A stretch of DNA of 64,000 nucleotides from the NCBI GenBank assembly GCA_032716605.1, contig CM064573.1:1389356-1453355 (forward strand), read 5' to 3'. Position numbers and translations under genes: made by a program. The DNA is from Paralithodes platypus (taxonomy: Eukaryota; Arthropoda; Malacostraca; Decapoda; Lithodidae). Below the pieces are notes generated by a model. It did not search any database and was not told the DNA's origin. It saw only the letters and a list, made by a program, of their open reading frames with translations. Positions 41,305 to 51,453 of the stretch are shown here, piece by piece (within the stretch, counting starts at the first letter, position 1; each line of letters starts with the position of its first letter).

Positions 41305-41520
41305 TTAACCCCTTCTGTACCGGTGATGTACTTTTCATTCCACTCTGACAACTATTAAACGATTTTGTTCAGCTTAGGAATGACGTCTACCCATTAAAGT
41401 GCTACAGACTATCTCAATTAATCCTTTTAGCTACCATATATTTGTCCCAAGCTTCATAAAATCGTCTAAATGAAGCGGAAATATAATGGAAAAGACGTAG
41501 CTGGTACAGAAAGGGGTTAA
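41305..41520. mobile_element. MITE C7, complete
   Basis: TTAACCCCTTCTGTACCGG at the left and GGTACAGAAAGGGGTTAA at the right form a 17-18 bp near-perfect terminal inverted repeat. The inner halves AAACGATTTTGTTCAGCTTA / AAGCTTCATAAAATCGTCT are also inverted, so the whole element is a weak palindrome. Confidence 0.9.
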
Positions 41521-41528
41521 CAATATGA

Positions 41529-41768
41529 AGCAGAGACAGTTGTTGTTGTGGTTGTTGTTGTTGTTCCCTAAGCTGCCTGGCCGAACAGCCCCGAGTCCCT
41601 GAGAAAGGCCATGGCCACGATCGGGCTTTCCCACAGAGCTCTCATTGAGTGTAGATTGTGTTGTTGGCGTAAGTGGTTGTGTGAAATGCAGTCTTCTATG
41701 ATGTGTTTAATGGTATGGGGTGCTGTGTTACATCCCGGGCAGGCGACAGTAGCGACAGCAGAGACAGT
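41529..41768 (-). mobile_element. LINE 3' end with perfect 12-bp target duplication
   Basis: AGCAGAGACAGT at 41529-41540 and 41757-41768 flanks a 216-bp insert. On the minus strand the insert encodes a zinc-knuckle tail, CPGCNTAPHTIKHIIEDC, then FLRDSGLFGQAA and a stop, followed by an (AAC)n tail. This CCHC ending is typical of RNase H-bearing LINEs (I/R1 group). It is a 5'-truncated insertion of the family also seen at 28738 and probably 6402. Confidence 0.85.
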
Positions 41769-41769
41769 A

Positions 41770-42230
41770 GTTTATAATTGTTTCATTAGTTATCGAAGAC
41801 TCAGCAGGTAAAGGACAAGTGGAAACAAAAAATTCGAGTGTAGTGTATTTATCATTTTGAGATGTAGATTCCTCGGGTCTAAAGTTTAATGGAAAGAGGG
41901 TTCGTATTTCGCGATCATATTGTAAGTTTTATTGGGTTATTAATGAGAACTTATTGAATGGAAATGAGCTTTATTGTCTCTCTCGCTCTCGCTCTCGCTC
42001 TCTCTATCTATCTATCTATCTATATCTATCTCACGCACTCACTCTCACCCTCACTCTTTCACACACACTCTGTCACTCTCTCTCAATCTCTCACACACAC
42101 ATTCACTCTTTCTCATCTTCAGTCCCTCACACTCATTCTCTCTCACTCTCTCATTCTCACTCTCTCTCTCTCGTAAAAATAGACCGACTCGGGCCTGTAT
42201 ATCAAATTTATTATATCTATTTCAATAACA
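41770..42230. repeat. Short unique segment, then CT/TCTA/ACTC-rich tract
   Basis: 41770-41960 is unique with no recognised feature. 41975-42175 consists of CTCTCGCT, TATC, TCACAC and CTCT runs. Confidence 0.8.
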
Positions 42231-42249
42231 CTTGCCAGCGGTCGTTTCC

Positions 42250-42271
42250 CACACACGCACGCGCGCGCACA

Positions 42272-42315
<44 letters not shown>

Positions 42316-42428
42316 CTCTCTCACACACATATACACACCCTCTCACAGACGCACATACACCCCCATACACTCTTACACGCACACACACAAACACACACAC
42401 ACACACACACACCACCCACCCACACACA

Positions 42429-42465
<37 letters not shown>

Positions 42466-42470
42466 TCCCT
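42250..42470. repeat. (AC)n compound microsatellite
   Basis: Interrupted AC repeats with CTCTC, CAGACGC and CCACCCACC interruptions. No gene. Confidence 0.95.
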
Positions 42471-42689
42471 TTCCCCTGAGCATAATCCCGTTCAGCCTCC
42501 ACTATTCAACTGTCATGCTCAACCCCTTTCTCAAAAATGTAATCATATTCAATACAGTCTTCTTTAGTTCACCCTCTAACGTAATAGATGTTTTTGTATT
42601 TTATTACATTTTCCATAATGTTTTGTTTATATTATATTAGATTACATTTTTTGTACTACATTACCGATTTTTTTTTTTTTTTTTTTTTT

Positions 42690-43185
42690 ATGTTCTGGGT
42701 GTGGTGTCCCGAGTTCGAAACCCGGGAGGACCATATGCTTTCATTAGTTTATTTAAGTACATTGGGGTTTGTAATGGATGATTAATGTTAAGGGAGCCCA
42801 TCTCGCTTTTTTTCTCTTTCTCTCCCTCTCTATTTGGCTTGTATCCATTTGGCCCCATTCAGACTACTGTTTTAAAACATTTACCCCCATCCAGGTGTCA
42901 ATATTTTCCGCGAGCCGGCATATATATATTTTTGTTTTGACAGCAAGCTAAATTTGTACAATTTTCGATGGGAAAAATTTCTCCGGCGAAGCCGGATTTC
43001 TTCATACAATGCAATGCAATGCAATCTTCCTGGCTCGCGATCAACACCTGGATGTGGATAAACGTCTTAAAACAGTTGGCTGAATGGGGCCGAATGGATA
43101 CAAGCCAGGGAGAGAGAGATAAGGAGATAAAGATAAAATAAGCCGGTGACCCCCCTGGATTAAGAACGGGGTGTTACTTATTTAC
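42690..43185 (+). mobile_element. SINE S1, interrupted by MITE A6
   Basis: The SINE body 42690-42791 (TCTGGGTGTGGTGTCCCG, GAGTTCGAAACCCGGG) continues after the MITE at 43160 with TTAAGAACGGGGTGTTACTT. Comparison with 24905-25050 shows nothing but the MITE inserted and the TTAA duplicated. The SINE 5' end is truncated at a T homopolymer. Confidence 0.85.
42792..43159. mobile_element. MITE A6
   Basis: TTAA at 42788-42791 and 43160-43163 is the duplicated target. The core is deleted (TTCCGCGAGCCGG) and ATGCAATGCAATGC is expanded on the right side of the centre. The right tip is CCCCCCTGGA rather than CCCCCC. Confidence 0.88.
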
Positions 43186-43398
43186 ATTACCCATCTTTTG
43201 CTTATTAAATTACATGCCAGATGTGTTGTATTATATTACATGGCTTATTTTGTTACTAGTATATTACATTGCTGATTCATTTATTTATTTATTTATTATA
43301 CAGTATGTGTATTTAATTTTTATTTAATTATTATTTAATTATTATTTTTTTTTCCCAGGGGTTACTCAGCAATTTTCTGTAGTGCCATTCCTTCTCGG

Positions 43399-43945
43399 CT
43401 TATTCTTTCTCTCTTTCTTTATCTATGCTTCTATCTTTTCTACTGTGCTATCCTTATCTTCTTTTTATTTATGGGGTTTTGCGATTTCCACTTATTCTTT
43501 CTCTTCTACGGTGCTATCCTTTTCTTCTACTTTGAATGTTTTGGGGGGTTTGCGATCTCGACTTATTCTTTATATCCTATTATCTGTTTTCTTCTATCTC
43601 TTCTACTGTGCTATCCTTTTCTTTCACTTTTACTTATTTGAGGTTTTGCTATCTCGACTTATTCTTTTTCCTCCTACTGTGCTATCCTTTTCTTCCACTT
43701 TGAATTATTTGCGGTTTTGCTATCTCGACTTATTTTTTCTCTCTTTATCAGTTTTCTTATACCTCCTACTGTGCTATCCTTTTCTTCCACTTTGAATTAT
43801 TTGCGGTTTTGCTATCTCGACTTATTTTGTGTCTTCTGTGCTATCCTTATCTTCTATTATGTAATATTAGGAGTTTTGCTATCTCCACAAATTATTTCTC
43901 CTGTTATCTGTTCTATCTTTACTGTGCTCTCCTATTCTTCCACTT
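43399..43945. repeat. CT-rich tandem repeat with alternating unit length
   Basis: Units starting TTATTCTTT and ending TTGC(T/G)ATCTCGAC begin near 43399, 43492, 43563, 43659, 43730, 43822 and 43889. Spacings are about 93, 71, 96, 71, 92 and 67, i.e. a higher-order dimer of about 165 bp. The long unit has an extra CTATTATCTGTTTTCTT segment. Confidence 0.85.
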
Positions 43946-43959
43946 ATAATTATTATAAT

Positions 43960-44930
43960 TATCTCTCTCTCTCTCTCTCTCTCTCACCCTGTAGTACCTC
44001 CTAGGGTTAGCGGTCGGGCTTCCCCTGAATAAAACAATTATAACCCTTCACCCGAGATCGACGAGCAGCCATCAGGTGTTCACGGGGGGTTGGGGGTAGG
44101 GGGGAGTGGGGGGGGGGGGGGCAGGCGAGTGGGGAGGTGGTATGAGAGGTAGTAGGCGGGGTGGGGGGGGGGGGGGGGGTATTGGAGAGGTAGGTGGGGA
44201 GGTGGTAGATGGGTAAGTAGTTTGGGTGGGAGGGGGTGGGGGAAGTAGGTAGGCGGGGGCGGGGGGGGGGGGGGGGGGGGGGTAGATGGGTGAGCAGGAG
44301 GGTTGGAGGTGGGATGGGTGGGGTGGAGTAGGATGGGGGTGGTGGTAGGTGGGAGAGTTAGGGGTGGGTTGGGTAAGTAGATGGGAGGATAGGATGAATA
44401 GGTGAGTAGGTAGGCGGGGGCGGGGTAGATGGGTGGGCAGGAGGGGGTAGATTGAGTGGGTAGAAGGTGGTGGGTGGGGTGGGGTTGGTGGGGAGGTGGG
44501 AGGGTAGGAGGTGGTAGGTGAGTAGATGGGTAGGAGGTGGTAGATGTGAGAGTAGAACATAGTGGGGATGGGTGGGTAGAATGTTGAGAGGTGGGTAGGT
44601 GGGATGGTAGACAGTGGTAAGTGAGTAGGTGGGAGCCCGGGATTAGTAGATGGGCGGGTAGAATTTACAGGATAGGTAGGTGAGTAGATGGCAGAGGATG
44701 AGTAGATGGATGGTAGGAGGTGGTAGGTGAATAGCTGGGTGAGTAGAATATTGAGCTTGAGTAGATGGGGGCCCGGGGGAGGTGGTAGATTGCGTGGGTA
44801 GAAGGCGTGGGTAGAAGGCGTGGGTAGAAGGCGTCGGTAGAAGGCGTCGGTAGAAGGCGTCGGGTTGGTTCATAGAGTGAGGTGAGGAGCGAGTGGAACG
44901 TTTGATTGGATACAGGTAAGAATATATTTA
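43960..44930. repeat. CT tract and G-rich low-complexity block 4
   Basis: (CT)n at 43961-43985, then 44085-44880 is G-rich with units such as GGTGGTAGATGGGTGAG and a GTAGAAGGCGT(G/C)G 14-bp repeat at 44798-44865. G homopolymers reach 20 bases or more near 44260-44282. The C-rich complement yields spurious proline-rich frames. Confidence 0.85.
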
Positions 44931-44933
44931 AAA

Positions 44934-45048
44934 TTGTCTACCCAAAACTGTACACATATATCTCAAAGGGGAATCTTGTGGATGTTTGTTTTAAGCTTGA
45001 TGAAGATATAATAAAACAAAATCAACCAATAAATATACCCTTACCCCC
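44934..45048 (-). mobile_element. MITE B14, right-hand fragment
   Basis: Starts after the core with CCAAAACTGTACACATATAT, continues AAGCTTGATGAAGATATAAT and ends TTACCCCCTTAA (TTAA 45049-45052). The rest is missing. Confidence 0.65.
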
Positions 45049-45132
45049 TTAAAGGAACCTACGACATACAAATAACAGGTACAGAATGAATAAGGAGCTG
45101 CAATTCAACCCTAAACATCTTCCAACTATATG

Positions 45133-45348
45133 CACAGTCGCGTTAATAAGTGATATCTCGGCACCAAGTATGTGTTGATCAATAATTGGTATCAGCAATA
45201 TCTAAGCTTCATTTCTTCATATCGAGTGAAATATACAACCATGTTCCTACACTTACCCACCCTATTCAACATGTGGCAGACATTAATACAGCACAGAGCA
45301 AGCCAAACGTAAAGACAGCTGGGACATGACTTATTAGCGCGACTGTAC
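45133..45348. mobile_element. MITE J2, complete
   Basis: About 215 bp with terminal inverted repeats ACAGTCGCGTTAATAAGT (45134-45151) and its complement at 45329-45346, differing at one position. No open frame. It is the uninterrupted counterpart of J1. Confidence 0.82.
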
Positions 45349-45349
45349 C

Positions 45350-45739
45350 AGAATTCATGACGGCAACTGTACATAGAGGGAAAATCGGGTGCAGATATAA
45401 CTTTTTAGTTAGTTAAAATAGGACTTCAGAGGCTATCAACCCTTCTGGATTATTAAGCCAGCACACTGTCAGTCAAGAATAGCGTCAGGACTGGAGCCCC
45501 TTTTCGAGAACTCCAGTCCCTTGCTGATGTAGCGATATGTGGAGTGAGTGGAACGGTATATTGGAAATGGGTGAGGTTAGATTTGAGTTAGGATGATTGA
45601 TAACTTGGAATGACAGAACCCTAATCAAGTTTTGAAATGGGTGAGGAAAGGTTAGGTACCTAGCAAGTGAAAGGTAGTGTAGATTGGATATATACAGGTA
45701 TATATAAAGTATATAATATATAGTATATATATATATACA

Positions 45740-45794
<55 letters not shown>

Positions 45795-46125
45795 AAACTG
45801 CTTCAAGCTACGTGTGTCCAGAAATGTTGACTATAACGTAGCTTGAATTGGGCTCTGTCACTCTTTCATTTCAGCTTTGAGGGAGACACTTGTTACAGGC
45901 AGCTTTGACTTTTGTCTCCTACACTTACATAGATGGAAAAATAATATATATGTATAGTATTATATATAATCTATTGAACAGTAATGCCAGTCAGTAGCCA
46001 ACCCTTACTCCCACAAGGGGTAGGGAGGATCAGCAAAAGACTCGAGAAAGGAAAAAGAGGTGACGGGAGAAGAACACATATAACAGTACTAAAGGAGAAC
46101 ATAGCCTAGAGTAACTGGTTAGAAC
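45350..46125. other. Unique region with (AT)n
   Basis: Contains a small hairpin GACTGGAGCCCCTTTTCGAGAACTCCAGTC-like pair at 45489-45520, (TA)n at 45717-45790, and ACGTAGCTTGAA/TTCAAGCTACGT as an inverted pair (45803-45850). No gene recognised. Confidence 0.6.
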
Positions 46126-46560
46126 AGTAAATGACGAATAGGTAATAGAAGAGTAGGCTAAATGATGAATAGGTAATAGAAGAGTAAATGATGAATAGGT
46201 AATAGAAGAGTAAATGATGAATAGGTAATAGAAGAGTAAATGATGAATAGGTAATAGAAGAGTAAATGATGAACAGGTAATAGAAGAGTAGGCTAAATGA
46301 TGAATAGGTAATAGGAGAGTAAATGATGAACAGGTAATAGAAGAGTAGGCTAAATGATGAATAGGTAATAGGAGAGTAAATTATGAACAGGTAATAGAAG
46401 AGTAGCTAAATGATGAATAGGTAATAGGAGAGTAAATGATGAACAGGTAATAGAAGAGTAGGCTAAATGATGAACAGGTAATAGAAGAGTAGGCTAAATG
46501 ATGAATAGGTAATGGGTAATAGAAGAGTAAATAATGAACAGGTAATACAGGTAGACCTTT
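46125..46560. repeat. 26/30-bp minisatellite
   Basis: Unit AGTAAATGATGAATAGGTAA TAGAAG, with a 30-bp variant containing AGTAGGCTAAATGATG. About 15 copies; GAACAGG and GAATAGG forms alternate in the second half. Confidence 0.9.
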
Positions 46561-46680
46561 GATTATAGGCAGAGTGGTAAGCTATAATTAGGGCTGTTAA
46601 TCATGGCTGGTATAGAGAGGGACCCAGACATACAAAGCTGTTGGCTAAAGGTAAATACAGAGCCAATCTAGAGGCGTAGT

Positions 46681-47051
46681 AAGGGGGTAGTGCTGGTGGT
46701 TTGGTCTACACTGTATATATTTATTTATTATTTTATTATTGAGTTTCCTCGCTAGACCTCCATCAACCTGTAAAAAACACCCCTTAGAACCCCTTTCAAG
46801 ATAAATTTGTAAATTTTTCGGTAGAAAAATGTCGCGGCCGAAGGCCGATTACTCGTCATATTACAGGCTCGCTATCGCTTACCAGGATAAAATCGACACC
46901 TAAATGGCACGAAAGGTCTTAAAATTGACTACGAAATGGGGCATAAAGTCTTAAAATAGCCAAACTAGTGGACCGAACGTCTTAAAATCTAAAAACCAAT
47001 GGGGCTAAGCACGAGGGAGAAGTGGGTGCAGAAAAGCCAGCCCATCTCCCC
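46681..47051 (+). mobile_element. MITE B15, first of a triplicated module
   Basis: Long-ended forward copy ending at TTAA 47052-47055. It is followed by TATGGCCTCTTG, GTATATGAGA and GACAGGTGAAATATATGG, which also follow B16 and B17. Confidence 0.85.
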
Positions 47052-47111
47052 TTAACTTATGGCCTCTTGCCTCTTGGGCAAGGTAATAATAGTATATGAG
47101 AGACAGGTGAA

Positions 47112-48970
47112 ATATATGGTGTTGAAAGGTATTGGTGGTGGGTGCTGATAGAGGTATATGGTGTTGGAAGGTATTGGTGGTGGGTGCTGCTGATAGAGGT
47201 ATATGGTGTTGAAAGGTATTGGTGGGTGCTGCTGATAGAGGTATATGGTGTTGAAAGGTATTGGTGGGTGGGTGCTGCTGATAGAGGTATATGGTGTTGA
47301 AAGGTATTGGTGGGTGGGTGCTGCTGATAGAGGTATATGGTGTTGAAAGGTATTGGTGGGTGCTGCTGATAGAGGTATATGGTGTTGAAAGGTATTGGTG
47401 GGTGCTGCTGATAGAGGTATATGGTGTTGAAAGGTATTGGTGGGTGGGTGCTGCTGATAGAGGTATATGGTGTTGAAAGGTATTGGTGGGTGGGTGCTGC
47501 TGATAGAGGTATATGGTGTTGAAAGGTATTGGTGGGTGCTGCTGATAGAGGTATATGGTGTTGAAAGGTATTGGTGGGTGCTGCTGATAGAGGTATATGG
47601 TGTTGAAAGGTATTGGTGGGTGCTGCTGATAGAGGTGTATGGTGTTGAAAGGTGGTGTGCTGCTGATAGAGGTATATGGTGTTGAAAGGTATTGGTGGGT
47701 GCTGCTGATAGAGGTATATGGTGTTGAAAGGTATTGGTGGGTGCTGCTGATAGAGGTGTATGGTGTTGAAAGGTATTGGTGGGTGCTGCTGATAGAGGTG
47801 TATGGTGTTGAAAAGTATTGGTGGGTGCTGCTGATAGAGGTGTATGGTGTTGAAAGGTATTGGTGGGTGCTGCTGATAGAGGTGTATGGTGTTGAAAGGT
47901 ATTGGTGGGTGCTGCTGATAGAGGTGTATGGTGTTGAAAGGTATTGGTGGGTGCTGCTGATAGAGGTGTATGGTGTTGAAAGGTATTGGGGTGCTGCTGA
48001 TAGAGGTGTATGGTGTTGAAAGGTATTGGTGGGTGCTGCTGATAGAGGTATATGGTGTTGAAAGGTATTGGTGGGTGCTGCTGATAGAGGTATATGGTGT
48101 TGAAAGGTATTGGTGGGTGCTGCTGATAGAGGTGTATGGTGTTGAAAGGTATTGGTGGGTGCTGCTGATAGAGGTATATGGTGTTGAAAGGTATTGGTGG
48201 GTACTGCTGATAGAGGTATATGGTGTTGAAAGGTATTGGTGGTGGGTGCTGCTGATAGAGGTATATGGTGTTGAAAGGTATTGGTGGTGGGTGCTGCTGA
48301 TAGAGGTGTATGGTGTTGAAAGGTATTGGTGGGTACTGCTGATAGAGGTATATGGTGTTGAAAGGTATTGGTGGTGGGTGCTGCTGATAGAGGTATATGG
48401 TGTTGAAAGGTATTGGTGGTGGGTGCTGCTGATAGAGGTATATGGTGTTGAAAGGTATTGGTGGGTGCTGCTGATAGAGGTGTATAGTGTTGAAAGGTAT
48501 TGGTGGGTGCTGCTGATAGAGGTGTATGGTGTTGAAAGGTATTGGTGGTGGGTGCTGCTGATAGAGGTATATGGTGTTGAAAGGTATTGGTGGGTGCTGC
48601 TGATAGAGGTGTATGGTGTTGAAAGGTATTGGTGGGTACTGCTGATAGAGGTATATGGTGTTGAAAGGTATTGGTGGTGGGTGCTGCTGATAGAGGTGTA
48701 TGGTGTTGAAAGGTATTGGTGGTGGGTGCTGCTGATAGAGGTATATGGTGTTGAAAGGTATTGGTGGGTGCTGCTGATAGAGGTATATGGTGTTGAAAGG
48801 TATTGGTGGTGGGTGCTGCTGATAGAGGTATATGGTGTTGAAAGGTATTGGTGGGTGCTGCTGATAGAGGTATATGGTGTTGAAAGGTATTGGTGGTGGG
48901 TGCTGCTGATAGAGGTATATGGTGTTGAAAGGTATTGGTGGTGGGTGCTGCTGATAGAGGTGTATGGTGT
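47112..48970 (+). repeat. 42-bp minisatellite, about 44 copies
   Basis: Unit GTATTGGTGGGTGCTGCTG then ATAGAGGTATATGGTGTTGAAAG. Length varies by GGT/GGGT insertions (42, 45 and 46 bp). ATATGG and GTATGG variants are grouped in blocks. The translated repeat WVLLIEVYGVERY is not a protein candidate. Confidence 0.95.
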
Positions 48971-48976
48971 AATTAA

Positions 48977-49299
48977 GGGCAGGTTTCTACTTTGTTCCCT
49001 AGACCTCCATCAAGCTTAAAATTACACCCCCTTCACCCCCTTTCAAGATAAATTGGTACATTTTTCGGTAGAAAATGTCCAGGCTGAAGGTCGATTACTC
49101 TTCATATTACAGGCTCGCTATCGCTCGCCAGGTAAAAATCAACTCCTAAATGGCACAAAAGAACTTAATATTAAGAAAGAAATGGGGCGAAATGTATCAA
49201 AATCGCCAAAACTAATGGAACGAACGTCTTAAAATGTCAAAACTAATATGCTAAACATGAGGGAGAAGGGGGTCCCGAAAAAGCGACTACCTCCCCCTT
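48977..49299 (+). mobile_element. MITE B16
   Basis: Complete copy (TTAA 48973-48976 and 49300-49303) that starts within the last unit of the 42-bp array (GGTGTATGGTGTAATTAA). The module sequence TGGCCTCGTGGATAAGGTAC and a single seed copy of the array (GGTGTTGAAAGGTATGGTGG) follow it. Confidence 0.88.
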
Positions 49300-49406
49300 A
49301 ATGGCCTCGTGGATAAGGTACTAATAGTATATGAGACAGGTGAAATACTGTATATGGTGTTGAAAGGTATGGTGGGTGGGGGTGCTGTGCTAGGAATGAT
49401 TAATTA

Positions 49407-49673
49407 TAGGGAGACTTTCCACTTAAGGAGATTTTTCTGGATCCCTTCTCCCTCATGTTTAGCCCCATTAGTTTTGAGATTTTAAGACGTTCACCCTATT
49501 AGTTTGGTGATTTTTAGACCTTTCACCCCATTTCTTTGTGAATATTAAGACCATTCGTGCCATTTAGGTGTCGAGCGATAGCGAGGCTGTAATTTTAAAA
49601 GTAGCTGGCCTTTGGCCGAGACATTTTCTGCCGAAAAATGTAAAAAATTATCTCAAAGGGGTGGGGGGGGTCT

Positions 49674-49712
<39 letters not shown>

Positions 49713-49790
49713 CTTGATGGAGGTCTAAGGAAAAAACTAAAAAACACTTAATAGATAAATATATAGAGCAAAAATCAAGCACTACCCCCT
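49407..49790 (-). mobile_element. MITE B17
   Basis: Reverse copy with a T homopolymer of about 34 bases (49676-49709) in the region before AAGCTTGATGGAGG. It ends in the long terminus CAAGCACTACCCCCT. The module sequence GGCCTCTTGG...GACAGGTGAAATATATGG and one array seed follow. Confidence 0.82.
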
Positions 49791-50078
49791 GGCCTCTTGG
49801 TTAAAATATATAATAGTATGAGACAGGTGAAATATATGGTGTTGAAAGGAAGGGTGGGTGCTGTGATAGGAATGATGGAATGATTAGGTTTTGTATATGA
49901 TGCATTGTTTAGTATTGATTTAGATATGTATTTATTTATTTAGATATGTATTTATTTATTTAGATATGTATTTATTTATTTATTTAATTATATTATATTT
50001 TATTTACGTATTTATTATTGGGCCTGAGTATACAGTATTTAGTGTATTTATTTTTGTTAATGCATCAGCGTCTATTAA

Positions 50079-50409
50079 GGGGAGGTATTTACTTTGTTCC
50101 CTAGACATCCATCAAGCTTAAAATTACACCCCCTAGACCCCCTTTCAAGATAAATTTGTCATTTTTCGGTAGAACATTTTTCCGGCCTTCGAAGGCCGGT
50201 TCCTCTTAAATTACAGGCTCGCTATCGCTCGCCAGGAAAATATCGACACCAATATGGCACGAAAGTTCTTAAAATTGGCAGAAATGGGTCGAAAGTTCTT
50301 AAAATCGCCAAACTAAAGGGGGCGAGCGTCTTAAAATCTCAAAAGCAATGGGGCTAGACATGAGGGAGAAAGGGGTCCAGAAAAAAGTCCCTCAAGTGGA
50401 AATCTCCCA
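50079..50409 (+). mobile_element. MITE B18
   Basis: Complete copy, TTAA at 50075-50078 and 50410-50413. Its middle hairpin is extended to a perfect CCGGCCTTCGAAGGCCGG. The 200 bp before it contain (TTAGATATGTATTTATTTA)n, three units at 49918-49980. Confidence 0.9.
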
Positions 50410-50498
50410 TTAATGCCAGTTTTTATGTTTGCAGATTGTAAAGGCTGGATCGCTGCTCTGCTTGGCGGGTGAGTACTTAGTGGATTTACTTTCTCAAT

Positions 50499-51055
50499 TG
50501 CCGACTTGCGAGTTTCGTTCTATAAGTTCTACAGTAGACGCATCCCCGAATGTTCATCACTACTGTCACTCTCCATCGTCAGTGTTTCTGAAAAAGTAAA
50601 CAGAATCATAATTAGTACCGTGCGAATTAATGATTTCAAATTCATTACCGAATTAGATAGAATGTAGCATTTGACTGCAGCTGAAATATGAAAACAAAAT
50701 TAAATACTGTTTACCTTTATCTAGTGTTATTTAATAATTTATGTTGATTTTTTTTTTAGTAGTAAAATTCTTAATAACCAGTTGGGTTCTATGTTTATGA
50801 AACACGGTCGATCCAGTTTTATCCCTGCATTGCTGTTGTATAGAAGCCTGCACGATCAACATGTACGAATTTGTGGGTGAAAAAAAGTCTATTAACCCTG
50901 GAACATGAGACCGATGATAGAAAACTTCATTTTCTTCCTTGATTTGCTTGATTTCAACATACGTTTTATCCATTAGACATCTACTTTATTATTGTATTTG
51001 TGTTTAATACCGATGTTTACGGCTCCAACTTCCTTTAGTCCGGGAGCAGATATTC
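50499..51055 (-). mobile_element. Candidate element H2 with short ORF
   Basis: The right end (CCGATGTTTACGGCTCCAAC with TTCC, 51010-51034) matches the right end of H1 at 54050-54080. The left end ACTTGCGAGTTTCGTTCTAT (50503 on) matches the left end of H1. Between them the minus strand has an 80-codon frame (50973-50731), starting MDKTYVEIKQIKEENEVFYH, that I do not recognise. It lies just inside the right terminus, where an element-encoded protein fragment would be expected. Left and right ends match each other only moderately. Confidence 0.4.
50731..50973 (-). CDS. Unrecognised 80-residue ORF in element H2
   Basis: The predicted peptide is lysine-rich at both ends, with a central segment VPGLIDFFSPTNSYMLIVQ and RDKTGSTVFHKHRTQ. 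It is not repeat-derived and has normal codon complexity, unlike most open frames here. There is no signal peptide, clear domain or zinc motif. A splice-acceptor-like TTTACTTTTTCAG lies downstream on the same strand (about 50586-50598), followed by an ATG frame of 15 codons rich in Ser/Asp. It may be a remnant of a transposase or of a host gene. Function unknown. Confidence 0.3.
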   Translation of the reverse strand: MDKTYVEIKQIKEENEVFYHRSHVPGLIDFFSPTNSYMLIVQASIQQQCRDKTGSTVFHKHRTQLVIKNFTTKKKININY

Positions 51056-51453
51056 AAAAGTGGCCTAGAAATACGAAAACGTAGCACACCCAGTATTAAC
51101 TTTGTCTGACTTTTTGTTCAGGTTGAGATACACCTAAGAAACATTCCTAGCCCTGTTGTAGTGGTAAATTATTGTGGTATAGGTAATTTGGTACGAGCGA
51201 TAGAACATACCGAGGGCACGCGGCGGACTTTCGGAAAACTAAATATTCAAAAATAGTGATATCTTTCTACATAATAAAGCTACATACTTCATTATGGTGT
51301 CAAAATGTAAGGAATAACAAGATGTATACTGAAAATAACACTTGGTAGCCATATCTTTGATCTTACTAACAACAAAATGAAAAAAACTCAAATAATTCAA
51401 CCAAAAAATACTTCGGTTTCGCCGCGGTCAATATACACAAATTATAATATTCT
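51056..51453. other. Unique sequence before the 35-bp array
   Basis: AT-rich, with no recognised gene. It includes GCACGCGGCGGACTTTCGG, a GC-rich island of about 30 bp, and a stretch of A-rich DNA leading into the array. Confidence 0.5.

Noticed and set aside
43382..44004. Membrane-protein-like Leu/Phe-rich frames
   Set aside because: They are translations of a CT-rich tandem repeat with alternating unit length.
47970..49019. 349-codon frame rich in WVLLIEVYGVERY
   Set aside because: Translation of the 42-bp minisatellite; it ends inside MITE B16.
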